From: a virus
IMG/VR virus record: IMGVR_UViG_3300037346_000220
Coordinates: 1-64,000 of that record
DNA length: 64,000 bases
Direction: 5' to 3' (one strand)
Part shown: piece by piece, positions 45,900-55,374 of the stretch
Layout of the letters: each line of letters opens with the position of its first letter
Position numbering within the stretch: the stretch's first letter is position 1
Notes under the pieces: model-generated
What the model was told of the DNA's origin: nothing
Seen by the model: the letters and a program-made list of their open reading frames with translations, nothing else
Databases searched by the model: none
Translations under genes and position numbers: made by a program

Positions 45900-46819
45900 T
45901 GTCTGAAAACATAAATTCTAACTATGACCCAGTTGAAGAAACTGGAGAGCTTTACAACACTCAGATTCCAGAGTTGTCAGAAGATGCAAACATTCAAGAG
46001 GCCCTAAAGTATTTTCACTATGGGACTTTAACAACCCCAACTCAAAACTCAGAAATTTTGGAAAACTCTCTGGCTGGTCACTTAAAAAATCTTAAGACGC
46101 AAGTCCAGGTACAAGCTAGCAGAGGGATAGGTTCAGACTTTGGGCCTACACTGCCCCTAACCCCTGAAGACGGGTTCGTATTCGTAAAGTCAAATTCCAC
46201 TGCAGCAGTTTTCTCAAATACCCAGCTATCAGCCATCTATGACCCTGTAGAGCCAACAGAAAACTTAATAGCAGGAATGCTATGGGCAGATTCATCTCTT
46301 AGCCCAGCAGAGCTAAGTATCTACACAGGAGTAGAGTTCGTGCCCGTATCTTCACAAGGTGGCTCAGCCACTGCTCCAGGATCCTATACAGAAAAAAGCC
46401 TTTCGGGCTTAGGTACTGACGTCATAGGTCTAGACGCAACGACTGCCACAGGATTCGGAGTCTCGACAATTTTTGGGTATATAGAAGGTGCAGATGGAGT
46501 GCCTTTTGCTGCAACGCTACCCGTTACAAACGGAATGACAAAAATAGAAGTCCAGTTTTCTTTTGGCTTTCAGTCCACGTCAACAACCGCAGGAGACATC
46601 CAGATAGCTCGTGTCCTAAACGGAAACTTTGCTGCTCCCACACCTGTTGGAAAAATTTACTTTTCTGGAGGAGCTACCCCTCCTCATGTAGTGTTTGTAG
46701 ACACGCATGGACAAGTAGAAGGCTCAGTTATTTCCTATGTAATGTTTAACTCAACTACAGAGACTATAACTTTTGACGGAAACTATATAATTCAGGCTAT
46801 TGCCAAGGAGGTTGCATAA
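45899..46819 (+). CDS. Minor tail protein
   Basis: The 306-residue Ser/Thr/Gly-rich protein has an acidic N-terminus and, in the middle, GMLWADSSLSPAELSIYTG, a fibre-repeat segment like those that precede receptor-binding domains. The C-terminus is beta-rich. Coupled to both neighbours by one-base overlaps. Confidence 0.6.
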   Translation: MSENINSNYDPVEETGELYNTQIPELSEDANIQEALKYFHYGTLTTPTQNSEILENSLAGHLKNLKTQVQVQASRGIGSDFGPTLPLTPEDGFVFVKSNSTAAVFSNTQLSAIYDPVEPTENLIAGMLWADSSLSPAELSIYTGVEFVPVSSQGGSATAPGSYTEKSLSGLGTDVIGLDATTATGFGVSTIFGYIEGADGVPFAATLPVTNGMTKIEVQFSFGFQSTSTTAGDIQIARVLNGNFAAPTPVGKIYFSGGATPPHVVFVDTHGQVEGSVISYVMFNSTTETITFDGNYIIQAIAKEVA

Positions 46820-47454
46820 TGTCAACAGTTAGCTCAGCAGGAAAAGTTGCATATGTATATGACGAAGGAACTGATACGTGGTTCCCCGTAGCTGGCTCTG
46901 CAAACACTTCAGAAGACTATAGCTGGTCAGGAAGCCACAGGTTTTCTAATTCCGTATCCTTTGACCAAGTTGTTGGGTCCAAAGCTGGAGTTAACAATTT
47001 CTCGGGTCCAGCAGAAAGAGACCTAGCTATCCCCACACCCGTCAATGGTGTAGTAGCTTTCTTAAGAACCGATACTTCAGGAAAACAGGTAAACAACATT
47101 CAGTATTACCACAACGGTACTTGGAGAGTTTATGGAGACAACGCAAACCTTGTAGAAAAAACCTCAAACTACTCCTTGACGTTGGGGGACGGAGGTAAGA
47201 CATTTATGATGACATCTTCTTCCCAAGTTGGAGTTTCTATTCCTACCAACGCTTCCGTTTCATACCCTATAGGAACTCAATTTGCTTTTATTCAAACTGG
47301 AACTGGAAGCATTGTCTTCTCCCCTATAGAGACTAATACAACTACAATCTTAAGCAAGAACAATAATAGGAAAACAGCATCACAGATCTCTCAGGCTATT
47401 CTGGTCAAAAAAGAAGCAGACGTCTGGATGCTGATGGGCGACCTTACTGCCTAG
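46819..47454 (+). CDS. Tail fibre with shared C-terminal module
   Basis: The 211-residue protein's last about 90 residues (SLTLGDGGKTFMM ... VWMLMGDLTA) match the C-termini of the fibres at 52710 and 56286. The N-terminal part contains IPTPVNGVVAFLRTD, typical of fibre adaptors. The shared module is likely a receptor-binding or trimer-capping domain. Confidence 0.68.
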   Translation: MSTVSSAGKVAYVYDEGTDTWFPVAGSANTSEDYSWSGSHRFSNSVSFDQVVGSKAGVNNFSGPAERDLAIPTPVNGVVAFLRTDTSGKQVNNIQYYHNGTWRVYGDNANLVEKTSNYSLTLGDGGKTFMMTSSSQVGVSIPTNASVSYPIGTQFAFIQTGTGSIVFSPIETNTTTILSKNNNRKTASQISQAILVKKEADVWMLMGDLTA

Positions 47455-47462
47455 GAGGCAAG

Positions 47463-48278
47463 ATGATAGGCATAGGCGGAAAGTTTGCATCCTCTAAAGG
47501 AATGGTCGCAGTACCTTCAATTATAGGATTGACAGTATCCCAAGCTCACATAGCAATCCAGAATTCTGGACTTGAAATTGGTACTCAGGGAAGCACTAGT
47601 GGGTCCTCAAGTCAAAACGGAAAACTAGCCTCTCAAACAACGCCTTCTGGAACTCTTGTAGATTACGAAAGCACCATAGGGTTTGCTGTATACCTCTATA
47701 CTGCCCCAAGCGCCCCCTCAGGACCTTACCTAGTATCTACAAACACTGGTCCTAACTGTGGTACAGTTCTTGCAACAGGAATCATTTCACAAACCTGTGT
47801 GGGAAACAATTATGTAACTATTGTAGGAACTCAGAACGTAACAACGTACCGCTATAATTACTCCGATGGAACCTCCTCCTCTGGATACTCAGTTTGCTTT
47901 TCAGGACAGCAAGAATCATCAGTACCCTCTCAAGCCTGTGCTGATCAAAATGCCCCACTGCCCCCACCGCCTGTCCCCTCTAACTGTACATCATGCACCA
48001 ATGGAAGCTATACTTACTCGGGATCTGATTCAGGTTGTGCCTCTGGTAACGCCTGGTACAGCGTCTGTATTTTTAACTCTGGCTGCCAACCAGCCTCATC
48101 AACATCTAGAAACTGTGTCCCAGTTCCACGTCCACCAGAGCCCGTAAAATGCAAATGCACGGCTGGCTGTGGGGCTACCTGGAGTGGTGCCTGCACTGGC
48201 GGCACCCAAGTCCAAGCCATAAGGTGCACAGCCTGTGACTGTAGCTCATCTGTACGAAGCTGGACCAACCCCTGCTAG
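47463..48278 (+). CDS. PASTA-domain protein with cysteine-rich C-terminus
   Basis: In the 271-residue protein, residues about 16-80 form a PASTA domain (VPSIIGLTVSQAHIAIQNSGL), known in cellular proteins for binding peptidoglycan stem peptides. The C-terminal half has about twenty Cys residues in Gly/Ser/Pro-rich sequence, likely several disulfide-bonded or metal-bound units. It is probably a virion surface protein that touches the host wall. GAGG upstream. Confidence 0.72.
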   Translation: MIGIGGKFASSKGMVAVPSIIGLTVSQAHIAIQNSGLEIGTQGSTSGSSSQNGKLASQTTPSGTLVDYESTIGFAVYLYTAPSAPSGPYLVSTNTGPNCGTVLATGIISQTCVGNNYVTIVGTQNVTTYRYNYSDGTSSSGYSVCFSGQQESSVPSQACADQNAPLPPPPVPSNCTSCTNGSYTYSGSDSGCASGNAWYSVCIFNSGCQPASSTSRNCVPVPRPPEPVKCKCTAGCGATWSGACTGGTQVQAIRCTACDCSSSVRSWTNPC

Positions 48279-48296
48279 ATATGTTATACTCTGTAT

Positions 48297-48527
48297 ATGG
48301 GTATTAGATATTTTGCATTTGTAGTGGGAGAAGATGTTTCAACAGTCTTTGCTGTAGACGACGAGCAATCATACAATAAAGCGGTTATCGCTGGCTTGCG
48401 CTCAGGACCCGTAATCATAGAGACAGATGAGTCTCAAGTTTCTTTAGGTTGGAAGTATCGAGATGGAGAGTTTCTTCCTCCGTTTTTAGGTGATGATGAG
48501 GGGCCAGGGTACGAGATAGATGACTAA
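48297..48527 (+). CDS. Small beta-rich protein before a DUF6171-like gene
   Basis: The 76-residue protein has FAFVVGEDVSTVFAV and LGWKYRDGEFLPPF, matching the second half of the gene at 59967 (LAVVVEGNVVEIM, IGMEYKNGDF). In both places a DUF6171-like gene follows with overlap, so this is a duplicated pair. TATACT ends 6 nt before the ATG. Confidence 0.6.
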   Translation: MGIRYFAFVVGEDVSTVFAVDDEQSYNKAVIAGLRSGPVIIETDESQVSLGWKYRDGEFLPPFLGDDEGPGYEIDD

Positions 48528-48771
48528 TGCCTGGGACAGGTACAAAGAAAAACTAGGAGACACCAGACCTTGGGATCTTTTAAACCCCAACACAGTTTAC
48601 GCAGACAAGTCTGTTGCCCAAGAGAGATACAGCATCTGCAAGGCCTGCCCAAAACTTTTACCAACAAAGCAATGCGACGAATGTAAGTGCTTTATGAAAG
48701 TTAAGGTTACTCTTGCAGAAGCAGAATGCCCATTACATAAATGGGGTAAGTCTAACCAGGAAACTGATTAA
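48520..48771 (+). CDS. DUF6171-like zinc-ribbon protein
   Basis: The 83-residue protein has CKACPKL...CDECKCFMKVKV...CPLHKW, paralogous to 40614 and 60373. It overlaps the previous gene by 8 bases and the convergent transglycosylase gene by 20. Confidence 0.7.
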   Translation: MTNAWDRYKEKLGDTRPWDLLNPNTVYADKSVAQERYSICKACPKLLPTKQCDECKCFMKVKVTLAEAECPLHKWGKSNQETD

Positions 48772-49339
48772 GCATAGCCTTAGCTTTTTCGCTAGTAGTC
48801 CAAGCACTCCAGGAAGAGCCTCCGTCAGAGATTACATATGCAACTCTAGAGTTTACTTCAGGGCTAAAGAGTTCTTCATTAGTTTTAAGACCATGTTGCT
48901 TGAGTCTTGCTGGACCCATGCTCCCAATCATGTTGATCTGAAAAAGACCGTAAGAGTTGTCTCCAGTACTTGAGTTTTGGTTATGAGCATAGAGCCTGTT
49001 TGTTGATTCAAGCTTTACTACAGCCCAAGCCATCTGCAACCCTTTACCAGAAAATCCAGCGTTCTCTAAAACTGATATAAGATCTGTGTCAGACAAGACC
49101 ATCTTCTGAAAATCTTCTCTAAGCCAGGGCTGGGTTGTTTTGATAGAAACCTCTAGCCTGGAAAAACTTCTAGATTCTGATAATACTTCTATAAGGTTCA
49201 TTCTGTTGCCGACAGAAAGTGTTTGTGTGATTTCTAATTCTTTAGCAAAGGCTCGTGGGGTTTCAATTTCGTTACACTGGCTAACACCAGTCAAAATTCC
49301 TGCGACGATACCAAGGGAAACAATGGCTTTTTTCTCCAT
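48752..49339 (-). CDS. Lytic transglycosylase-like enzyme with signal sequence
   Basis: In the 195-residue protein, residues 2-22 form a basic-hydrophobic signal or anchor segment ending in a Cys that lacks a clear lipobox. The C-terminal domain has catalytic E111 (AWAVVKLES) and SYGLFQINM (129-137), the core of lysozyme-like SLT domains. It is the only leftward gene in 42.5-64 kb. TATAAT with a TGG extension lies 8 nt before the ATG. It may act outside the membrane in wall opening or superinfection control. Confidence 0.78.
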   Translation of the reverse strand: MEKKAIVSLGIVAGILTGVSQCNEIETPRAFAKELEITQTLSVGNRMNLIEVLSESRSFSRLEVSIKTTQPWLREDFQKMVLSDTDLISVLENAGFSGKGLQMAWAVVKLESTNRLYAHNQNSSTGDNSYGLFQINMIGSMGPARLKQHGLKTNEELFSPEVNSRVAYVISDGGSSWSAWTTSEKAKAMLNQFPG

Positions 49340-49417
49340 AAGATAACATTATACCAGGGTTATTGTCCTAAATCAACCTTGCGATGTAATCTTAAAGTAT
49401 TATGGTATACTTTTACT

Positions 49418-49792
49418 ATGGCAACCCAAAGAGGATCAACGAACTCATACGAAGTAGGAAACACTCCACCAAAAGTATCTTGGACGGTTGTCCGTGGTGA
49501 CACGGCGTCATTTCGGGTATATGTAACTGACGACAATAAGGTTTCCTTAAACATTCCCGACTGGGACATAAAGATGGACATAAAAAGAGCTGGGACCTTG
49601 GTTATGTCTTTGAGCCCCTCAGCAATCTTAGGAGAGGCCCCAGGAGAGTTTACGGTTTCTCTTCTGTCCTCTCAGTCAGAAATTTTAGAAACAGGAGATG
49701 TCTTCGATATACAGCTAACTTCCAACCCAGCACTCTACGTATGGACAGTTGCAAGTGGCAGCTTAGTAATCTTTGAGGATGTAACAAAATAA
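49418..49792 (+). CDS. Fibre/baseplate beta-sandwich protein
   Basis: The 124-residue protein has VSWTVVRGDTASFRVYV and WDIKMDIKRAG, the third BppU/LtfC-like paralogue. ATG 49418 is chosen because TATACT (49406-49411) ends 6 nt before it; the frame start at 49379 lies upstream of the promoter. Confidence 0.68.
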   Translation: MATQRGSTNSYEVGNTPPKVSWTVVRGDTASFRVYVTDDNKVSLNIPDWDIKMDIKRAGTLVMSLSPSAILGEAPGEFTVSLLSSQSEILETGDVFDIQLTSNPALYVWTVASGSLVIFEDVTK

Positions 49793-50097
49793 TGGCTTCA
49801 TCAGCTATTCTTAAGCAAACTCAAAAAGTTGAGATGCAAACAAAGTTCTTCCCTAAAGCCACATTCCTTTCTGGTGAGTCAACATCTCTGAAGATAACAG
49901 ACCTTGTCCATAACACCGAAAAAGTCCAGTCCGCACATTTTTCAAACTCAAAAGCCTTTGCTAACGAAAGAGCAGCTTTAGTATCTGAAAGACTCCCATT
50001 TCGGGTGAGAATAACCAATTTGGGAGTGGCTTATGGCCCCAGCCACCCTGCTCCCATTGGAATTGCCATACTGGGTTTGAACAACTATATACTTTAA
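49792..50097 (+). CDS. Structural hypothetical protein
   Basis: The 101-residue beta-rich protein (TQKVEMQTKFFPKATFLSGES) lies between two fibre genes, with the start overlapping the previous stop. Function unknown. Confidence 0.5.
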   Translation: MASSAILKQTQKVEMQTKFFPKATFLSGESTSLKITDLVHNTEKVQSAHFSNSKAFANERAALVSERLPFRVRITNLGVAYGPSHPAPIGIAILGLNNYIL

Positions 50098-50129
50098 AAA
50101 CTTTAAAAAATACCCCCTATAATGTATAT

Positions 50130-50576
50130 ATGGCTAGAGTATCAATCCCTTATGTAAAGACCAGGTTCGAGACTGGCGACCGCCCAGAACAGGCGGACTA
50201 TCAAGACCTGATAGACACAGCAGCAGGCCAGGCAACTGATCTGGGAACCGCTGGAAACAACGAGAACACTATTGCTGGTATTGAAAACATCACGGTAATT
50301 GACAGCTTTGACGCTAGTCAGTGGAGACTTGTTAAGTACTTGGTTTCAATCTCAAAGACTTCATTCGGAGACAATAAGTTTTACGCAACAGAACTTTCCA
50401 TACTGGTAGACGGCACAGATATATCTGTCACAGAGTACGGAGTAATAGACAATGATGGGAATATGGGCACCATCGATGTTTCTAGAACTGGAGATACCGT
50501 TGCATTGACGGTGACCCCTGATTCAGTAATCAAGCCAGTGACCGTGCGATTTGCTCGCATGGGTCTCAAGGCCTAA
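50130..50576 (+). CDS. Fibre protein with shared TEYG domain
   Basis: In the 148-residue protein, the C-terminal domain (ELSILVDGTDISVTEYGVIDNDG) matches the C-terminus of the next fibre (LTLDTANNISITEYGVVGTNG), so the two share a module. TATAAT ends 6 nt before the ATG, predicting a leaderless mRNA. Confidence 0.65.
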   Translation: MARVSIPYVKTRFETGDRPEQADYQDLIDTAAGQATDLGTAGNNENTIAGIENITVIDSFDASQWRLVKYLVSISKTSFGDNKFYATELSILVDGTDISVTEYGVIDNDGNMGTIDVSRTGDTVALTVTPDSVIKPVTVRFARMGLKA

Positions 50577-50593
50577 CTAGGAGATTAAAAAAA

Positions 50594-52150
50594 ATGGCAA
50601 CAGTTAATAAAGATTTCAAGGTAAAAGCTGGCTTAGTCGTTGAGGGTGCCTCAGGTACCATTAATGGCTATAGCGTACTAACAGAGGCTCAGGCCAGCAT
50701 AGACTTCATCGTAAACACTATTGGGGGAACAGCTACATCAACATCGACTCCAAATACTGTAGTGAAGCGTGACGAGAACTCAGACTTTTCAGCAGGAGTA
50801 ATAACTGCAGACATAGTCGGAAGCCTTACTGGTGACGTAACTGGAAACTCTGATACCTCAACAGCTTTAGAGACTCCGAGGACTATCTCCGTAAGTGGCG
50901 ATGCTGTCGGTTCTGTATCTTTTGATGGAACATCTGACGTATCAATTGCAATCACCTTAGACTCAGCATTTGCTACCGATGTAGAGGTTGGTACCTCTAA
51001 GAGTGAAGCTGTAACCGAAGCTGCTTCTTACACAGACGGAGAAATTTCTACTCTAGAAGCTTCCTTGCAGTCTTATGCCGATCTAGCTCAGTCAGATGCA
51101 GAGACTTCTGCTGCCTCTTACACAGACGCTCGTGAATCAGCTATTACCTCTGCATACCAAAGCTACACAGATACAGCAGAAGCTGATGCAAACACATATG
51201 CAGACTCTGCAATCGCAGCTCTAATCGGAGGAGCCCCAGAGCTTCTAGACACTCTTAATGAACTAGCAGAGGCTATTGCCGATGACCAAAACTTCTCAGC
51301 AACAGTAGTTAACGACATTGCAGCAGGTCTTGTAACAGCTAAGGACTACACAGACACCCGTGAAGGTCTTATCACTACAGCCTACCAGGGTTATGCAGAC
51401 ACTGCTGAAGCCGATGCGATCTCTACCGCAGCTTCAGATGCAACTGCTAAAGCCGACACAGCAGAGTCAGAAGCAAATAGCTACACTGACACCGAAATTG
51501 CCACAGAGGTTAGCAGTCGTAACACAGCTATTACTACAGCTGTTGACGCCCTAGATACAGACGCTATAGAGGAAGGTTCTTCAAACTTCTATTTCACTGA
51601 TGAAAGAGCTCAGGATGCTGTCGCAGCCTCCATTGCTGCTGGTTCACACCAAAACATTACTGTGACTTACGATGATGCTCTTGGCTCTCTAACTCTTGTT
51701 GCAGAAAACGGAGTAGCAGATTCTGACACGGACGATTTGGTAGAAGGTTCCACAAACTTGTACTTCTCAAGTGCACGTGCGGTGGCAGCTCTGGAAGCAG
51801 TAGTCCCTAACTTTACAGAGGTAGACCTTAACTCAGTTGCAACTCAAGTAGCTGCTACTCAAACAGTCTCTACCGCAAGTCAAGTCGTAGGATATTCCTT
51901 TAGCGGTACTTCCTACAGGACAGCAGAATTTGTAGTAAAATCTGCTTCAGGTGTGCACACAGAAGTTTCAAAGGTTCTTTTAACTTTGGACACAGCAAAC
52001 AATATTTCCATTACCGAGTACGGAGTAGTAGGAACTAATGGTTCTCTATCAACTCTTTCTGCAGGTATGGATGGGAACACGGTTCAGCTACTAGTTACAA
52101 CCCTTAACAACGGCACAGATGTTACAGTTGTTGGTACACTAGTAGTATAG
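50594..52150 (+). CDS. Long tail fibre protein
   Basis: The 518-residue protein starts MATVNKDFKVKAGLVVEG, the T4-type fibre leader, then SLTGDVTGNSDTSTAL, Ala/Thr-rich coiled segments with repeated YTD/YAD units, and GAPELLDTLNELAEAIADD, a common fibre repeat. The C-terminus is the shared TEYG domain. Likely an elongated trimeric fibre. Confidence 0.85.
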   Translation: MATVNKDFKVKAGLVVEGASGTINGYSVLTEAQASIDFIVNTIGGTATSTSTPNTVVKRDENSDFSAGVITADIVGSLTGDVTGNSDTSTALETPRTISVSGDAVGSVSFDGTSDVSIAITLDSAFATDVEVGTSKSEAVTEAASYTDGEISTLEASLQSYADLAQSDAETSAASYTDARESAITSAYQSYTDTAEADANTYADSAIAALIGGAPELLDTLNELAEAIADDQNFSATVVNDIAAGLVTAKDYTDTREGLITTAYQGYADTAEADAISTAASDATAKADTAESEANSYTDTEIATEVSSRNTAITTAVDALDTDAIEEGSSNFYFTDERAQDAVAASIAAGSHQNITVTYDDALGSLTLVAENGVADSDTDDLVEGSTNLYFSSARAVAALEAVVPNFTEVDLNSVATQVAATQTVSTASQVVGYSFSGTSYRTAEFVVKSASGVHTEVSKVLLTLDTANNISITEYGVVGTNGSLSTLSAGMDGNTVQLLVTTLNNGTDVTVVGTLVV

Positions 52151-52185
52151 TTTCATACAACAATAGAGGCAGGAGGAAGCAATAG

Positions 52186-52644
52186 ATGGCGCTAAGCGAA
52201 AAAGACTTTAAGGTCAAAAATGGAATCCAGGTATCTGGAGACGCTGTAATTGGTGGAACTATAACCGCAGCATCTCCAACATTGGGCAGCCATGTTGTAA
52301 CTTTGGAATATTTTACAGAGAATGCAAACTCTGGCTTTAAGGCACAATCTGTTGCTCCTGTTTCCCCTACTGATGGAGACCACTACTTCGACACTGCTAC
52401 CCAGAGACTAAACGTTTTTTACGATGGCTCCTGGATAACTATGGCCTCAGTAGAAGATACCCAGAATATCCCACAACACATTCACGACACTTCGATTGAC
52501 GGTTCTGGGCTAATAGTTTCAAGATTTACAGATGCAGCATCCCCCACCAGTCCACAGGGAGCACCAGTGGATGGCGGAGGAGTTTCAACCACATCATGGG
52601 ATTCAGTACTTGACGGTGGCTCAGTTTTAGATAACTTCAATTAG
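52186..52644 (+). CDS. Fibre-associated protein
   Basis: The 152-residue protein starts ALSEKDFKVKNGIQVSGD, the same leader as the long fibre, then APVSPTDGDHYFDTATQRLNVFYDGSW, a fibre-attachment segment, and ends in a Ser/Gly-rich piece. AGGAGGAAG gives strong translation. Confidence 0.68.
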   Translation: MALSEKDFKVKNGIQVSGDAVIGGTITAASPTLGSHVVTLEYFTENANSGFKAQSVAPVSPTDGDHYFDTATQRLNVFYDGSWITMASVEDTQNIPQHIHDTSIDGSGLIVSRFTDAASPTSPQGAPVDGGGVSTTSWDSVLDGGSVLDNFN

Positions 52645-52709
52645 CCTAAAAAAGTTGGTATAATAGTAAAAGGCTTAAACGTGACACCCTAAAAGTAGGA
52701 GAATGGACT

Positions 52710-54560
52710 ATGGCAACAAGGATGCAACAGAGGCGTGGTACCGCAGCAGAGTGGACCAGCATTAACCCAGTTTTAGCTGGCGGAGAGATCGGCTATGAGT
52801 CAGACACTGGCCGTTTCAAAATGGGCGATGGAACAAACAATTGGGAGAACCTGTACACTTACGGCTCTATAGACTCAATTCTTGACGCAGCCCCAGAAAC
52901 TCTTAATACTCTAAATGAGCTGGCAGCAGCTATAAATGACGACCCCAGCTTCTACACAAATGTCGGTCTAGCAGTCTCAACCGCAAAGACCGAAGCTATA
53001 TCTGAAGCAGGAACATATGCAGACCTCCTTATTGGAGATGGAACTGTCGACGGAACATCTGGAAATACAGTAACAGCCAGAATTCAATCTGCGATCAGTG
53101 ACCTTGTTGGTGATGCACCTGGAGCACTAGACACTCTAAACGAGCTCGCAGCAGCACTTGGCGATGACTCAAACTATGCAGCAACCATAACACAGATTGT
53201 CTCTAACATCCAGCAAAGCGTAATTGACGCAACAACGTCTCTTAACGAAGGTATAGCCCTTGCCAGAACAGATCTGGGAGCAGATATTGACTCTGGAATC
53301 GCAGATGAAGTAACAAACAGAGACAGTGCAATCTCAGCAGCTGTAGACCTGGAGGCAACTGCCAGAGGCTTAGCCATCGCAGCAGATAGCTCAGACACCC
53401 TAGATGCGTACACTTTGGCAGTAGCTGCCGAGGCAACGGCTAGAGAAGCAGCAATCACCGACCTAGGCACAACGATAACTACAGCATATCAGGACTACGC
53501 CGATACAGCCGAATCTGATGCAATTGCGACCTCTTCGACAGACGCAAGCAGCAAAGCAGATGACGCACAATCAGCTGCAGAGCTAACAGCTTCAATAGCT
53601 TTGACGTCTCACAATGACGCTACTACGTCTGTGCACGGTATTGCAGACACCTCGGTGCTTGCCACAAAAACAGACGTGAGTACGGCACAGACAAATGCTG
53701 AGAGTTATGCAGATGGCCTTTCAGGTAACTATGATGCAGTAGGTTCAGCTTCTACAGCTCAGGATGCAGCAGAGTCTACTGCAGCCTTAGCTCTGACAGC
53801 GCATAATGACGATACTACCTCGGTGCACGGAATTGTGGATACCTCAAAACTAGTTCTTACAGAGGCTGCAAGTCAGACAATCACTGGAGACTTTATTGTT
53901 ACTGGAGATCTGACTGTTTCGGGAACGACAACCACAATCGATACTGCAAATTTTGAAACAACTGACCCTTTGATTGCACTTGGAGAAGGAAACGTTACAA
54001 ATGCAGTTGACCTTGGTTTTGTCTCAACATTCAATGACGGAGTCCAGCAAATAACTGGTTTCGCCAGAGATGCGTCCTCTGATACTTGGAAGTTGTTTAA
54101 GGGAGTTACTGACGTTCCAACTACAACTATTAACTTCGCCCAGGGATCCTTGGATGACCTATCAGTTAAAGATTTGTCTGCTGCTGTCGTAAATGCTGCT
54201 TCTGTGGTATTTGCAGACGGAACAACTCAAACTGTAGCAGCAGTGCCTTCCCTGACAGTATTCTCAGAAAAGACTGCTAGTTACACTCTAGACACCATCG
54301 ACCACAAGGACAACTTGGTTGAGGTAAACTCTGGTAGTGCAACTACATTTACTATCCCAACGAACGCCTCTTTGGCCTGGCCAGTAGGAGCTTCAATGGA
54401 TATTCTTCAGACTGGCTCTGGTCAGGTAACTATTTCCCCAGCAAGCGGAGTAACTCTAAACTTTACTCCTGGAAATAAGTTACGCACTCAGTGGTCATCT
54501 GCTACAATACTTAAAAGGTCTGCAGACTCATGGGTTGTCTACGGCGACCTAACAGCTTAA
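52710..54560 (+). CDS. Long tail fibre with Mtd-like N-terminus
   Basis: In the 616-residue protein, residues 1-50 (RMQQRRGTAAEWTS, GGEIGYESDTGRFKMGDGT) match the Mtd/fibre N-terminal domain. Then follow two copies of the APETLNTLNELA repeat, Ala/Thr-rich coiled segments with two SVHGI(A/V)DTS repeats, FVSTFNDGVQQITGFARD, and the shared C-terminal module ending VVYGDLTA. TATAAT at 52659-52664 with a TAGGAG site. Confidence 0.87.
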   Translation: MATRMQQRRGTAAEWTSINPVLAGGEIGYESDTGRFKMGDGTNNWENLYTYGSIDSILDAAPETLNTLNELAAAINDDPSFYTNVGLAVSTAKTEAISEAGTYADLLIGDGTVDGTSGNTVTARIQSAISDLVGDAPGALDTLNELAAALGDDSNYAATITQIVSNIQQSVIDATTSLNEGIALARTDLGADIDSGIADEVTNRDSAISAAVDLEATARGLAIAADSSDTLDAYTLAVAAEATAREAAITDLGTTITTAYQDYADTAESDAIATSSTDASSKADDAQSAAELTASIALTSHNDATTSVHGIADTSVLATKTDVSTAQTNAESYADGLSGNYDAVGSASTAQDAAESTAALALTAHNDDTTSVHGIVDTSKLVLTEAASQTITGDFIVTGDLTVSGTTTTIDTANFETTDPLIALGEGNVTNAVDLGFVSTFNDGVQQITGFARDASSDTWKLFKGVTDVPTTTINFAQGSLDDLSVKDLSAAVVNAASVVFADGTTQTVAAVPSLTVFSEKTASYTLDTIDHKDNLVEVNSGSATTFTIPTNASLAWPVGASMDILQTGSGQVTISPASGVTLNFTPGNKLRTQWSSATILKRSADSWVVYGDLTA

Positions 54561-54582
54561 TAACTAGGAGAAGAGAAAAGAC

Positions 54583-55374
54583 ATGGCAAAAAAAGAAGCA
54601 GGCGGTAGGTCAGCATCACAGAATGACTTCCTGGAGCCACTAACACCAGTAAGCGTAACAGCTTCCAATGTCGGCACAAGCCGAGTATACAACGACGGAG
54701 CTGCCACAGTTTCATTTTCACTTCCAGCTAACTCACCAGCTGCAACTTCTTATTTAGTTACAGCCTCTACTGGACAAACGGGGACTGGATCTTCATCTCC
54801 AGTAACGGTAGAAGGGCTGGGTTCTTCCAGCACTCCAACTTTTACAGTTGTAGCTTCTAACGCATCTGGCGACTCAGGTTCCTCATCCGCTACAACGGCT
54901 ATTACAATAACCACAGTTCCAGCAACCATGGCAGCACCATCCGTTAGCACTCCAACTCCTTCATCAAGCACAAACCAAACAGGAACATCTACAGACTCAG
55001 TATCCTGGAGTGCACCAAACAATGGTGGATCCTCAATAACCACTTATCGCTGGACATCCTCTGATGGAAAGACGGGGACAGAAGCTGGAACATCTGTGTC
55101 AGTAAGCCAAGAGGGTGGCTCTGCTCAAACATATTCTGTTCGTGCAGAGAACTCTAACGGATCTGGATCTTACTCAAACAACTCTTCAAGCATAACCACT
55201 TTTGGATTTACTCCATTTAGTTTTGCTCCTTTTGGGTTTACACCATTTAGCTTTACTCCATTTAGCTTTACCCCCTTTGGAGCTTTTGGGTTTACCCCCT
55301 TTGGAGCTTTTGGGTTTACCCCGTTTAACTTTGCTCCTTTCGGATTCGCTCCATTTAACTTTTCACCCAGGTAA
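54583..55374 (+). CDS. FN3-like protein with FxFxPF C-terminal repeats
   Basis: In the 263-residue protein, residues about 20-190 contain two fibronectin-type-III-like domains (VTASNVGTSRVYNDGAATVSF; VSWSAPNNGGSSITTYRW). The last about 57 residues are an unusual phenylalanine-rich repeat, F-(G/S/N)-F-(T/A)-P-F, with two exact 24-base tandem copies. CTAGGAG upstream. Likely a virion decoration or fibre tip; the repeat may self-associate or insert in a hydrophobic layer. Confidence 0.72.
   Translation: MAKKEAGGRSASQNDFLEPLTPVSVTASNVGTSRVYNDGAATVSFSLPANSPAATSYLVTASTGQTGTGSSSPVTVEGLGSSSTPTFTVVASNASGDSGSSSATTAITITTVPATMAAPSVSTPTPSSSTNQTGTSTDSVSWSAPNNGGSSITTYRWTSSDGKTGTEAGTSVSVSQEGGSAQTYSVRAENSNGSGSYSNNSSSITTFGFTPFSFAPFGFTPFSFTPFSFTPFGAFGFTPFGAFGFTPFNFAPFGFAPFNFSPR
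55201..55371 (+). repeat. Phenylalanine-rich FxFxPF coding repeat
   Basis: About a dozen tandem units of 12-24 bases, based on TTT-GGN-TTT-ACN-CCN-TTT, including two exact 24-base copies near 55270-55320. Repeats of this type can change length by slippage. Confidence 0.7.
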
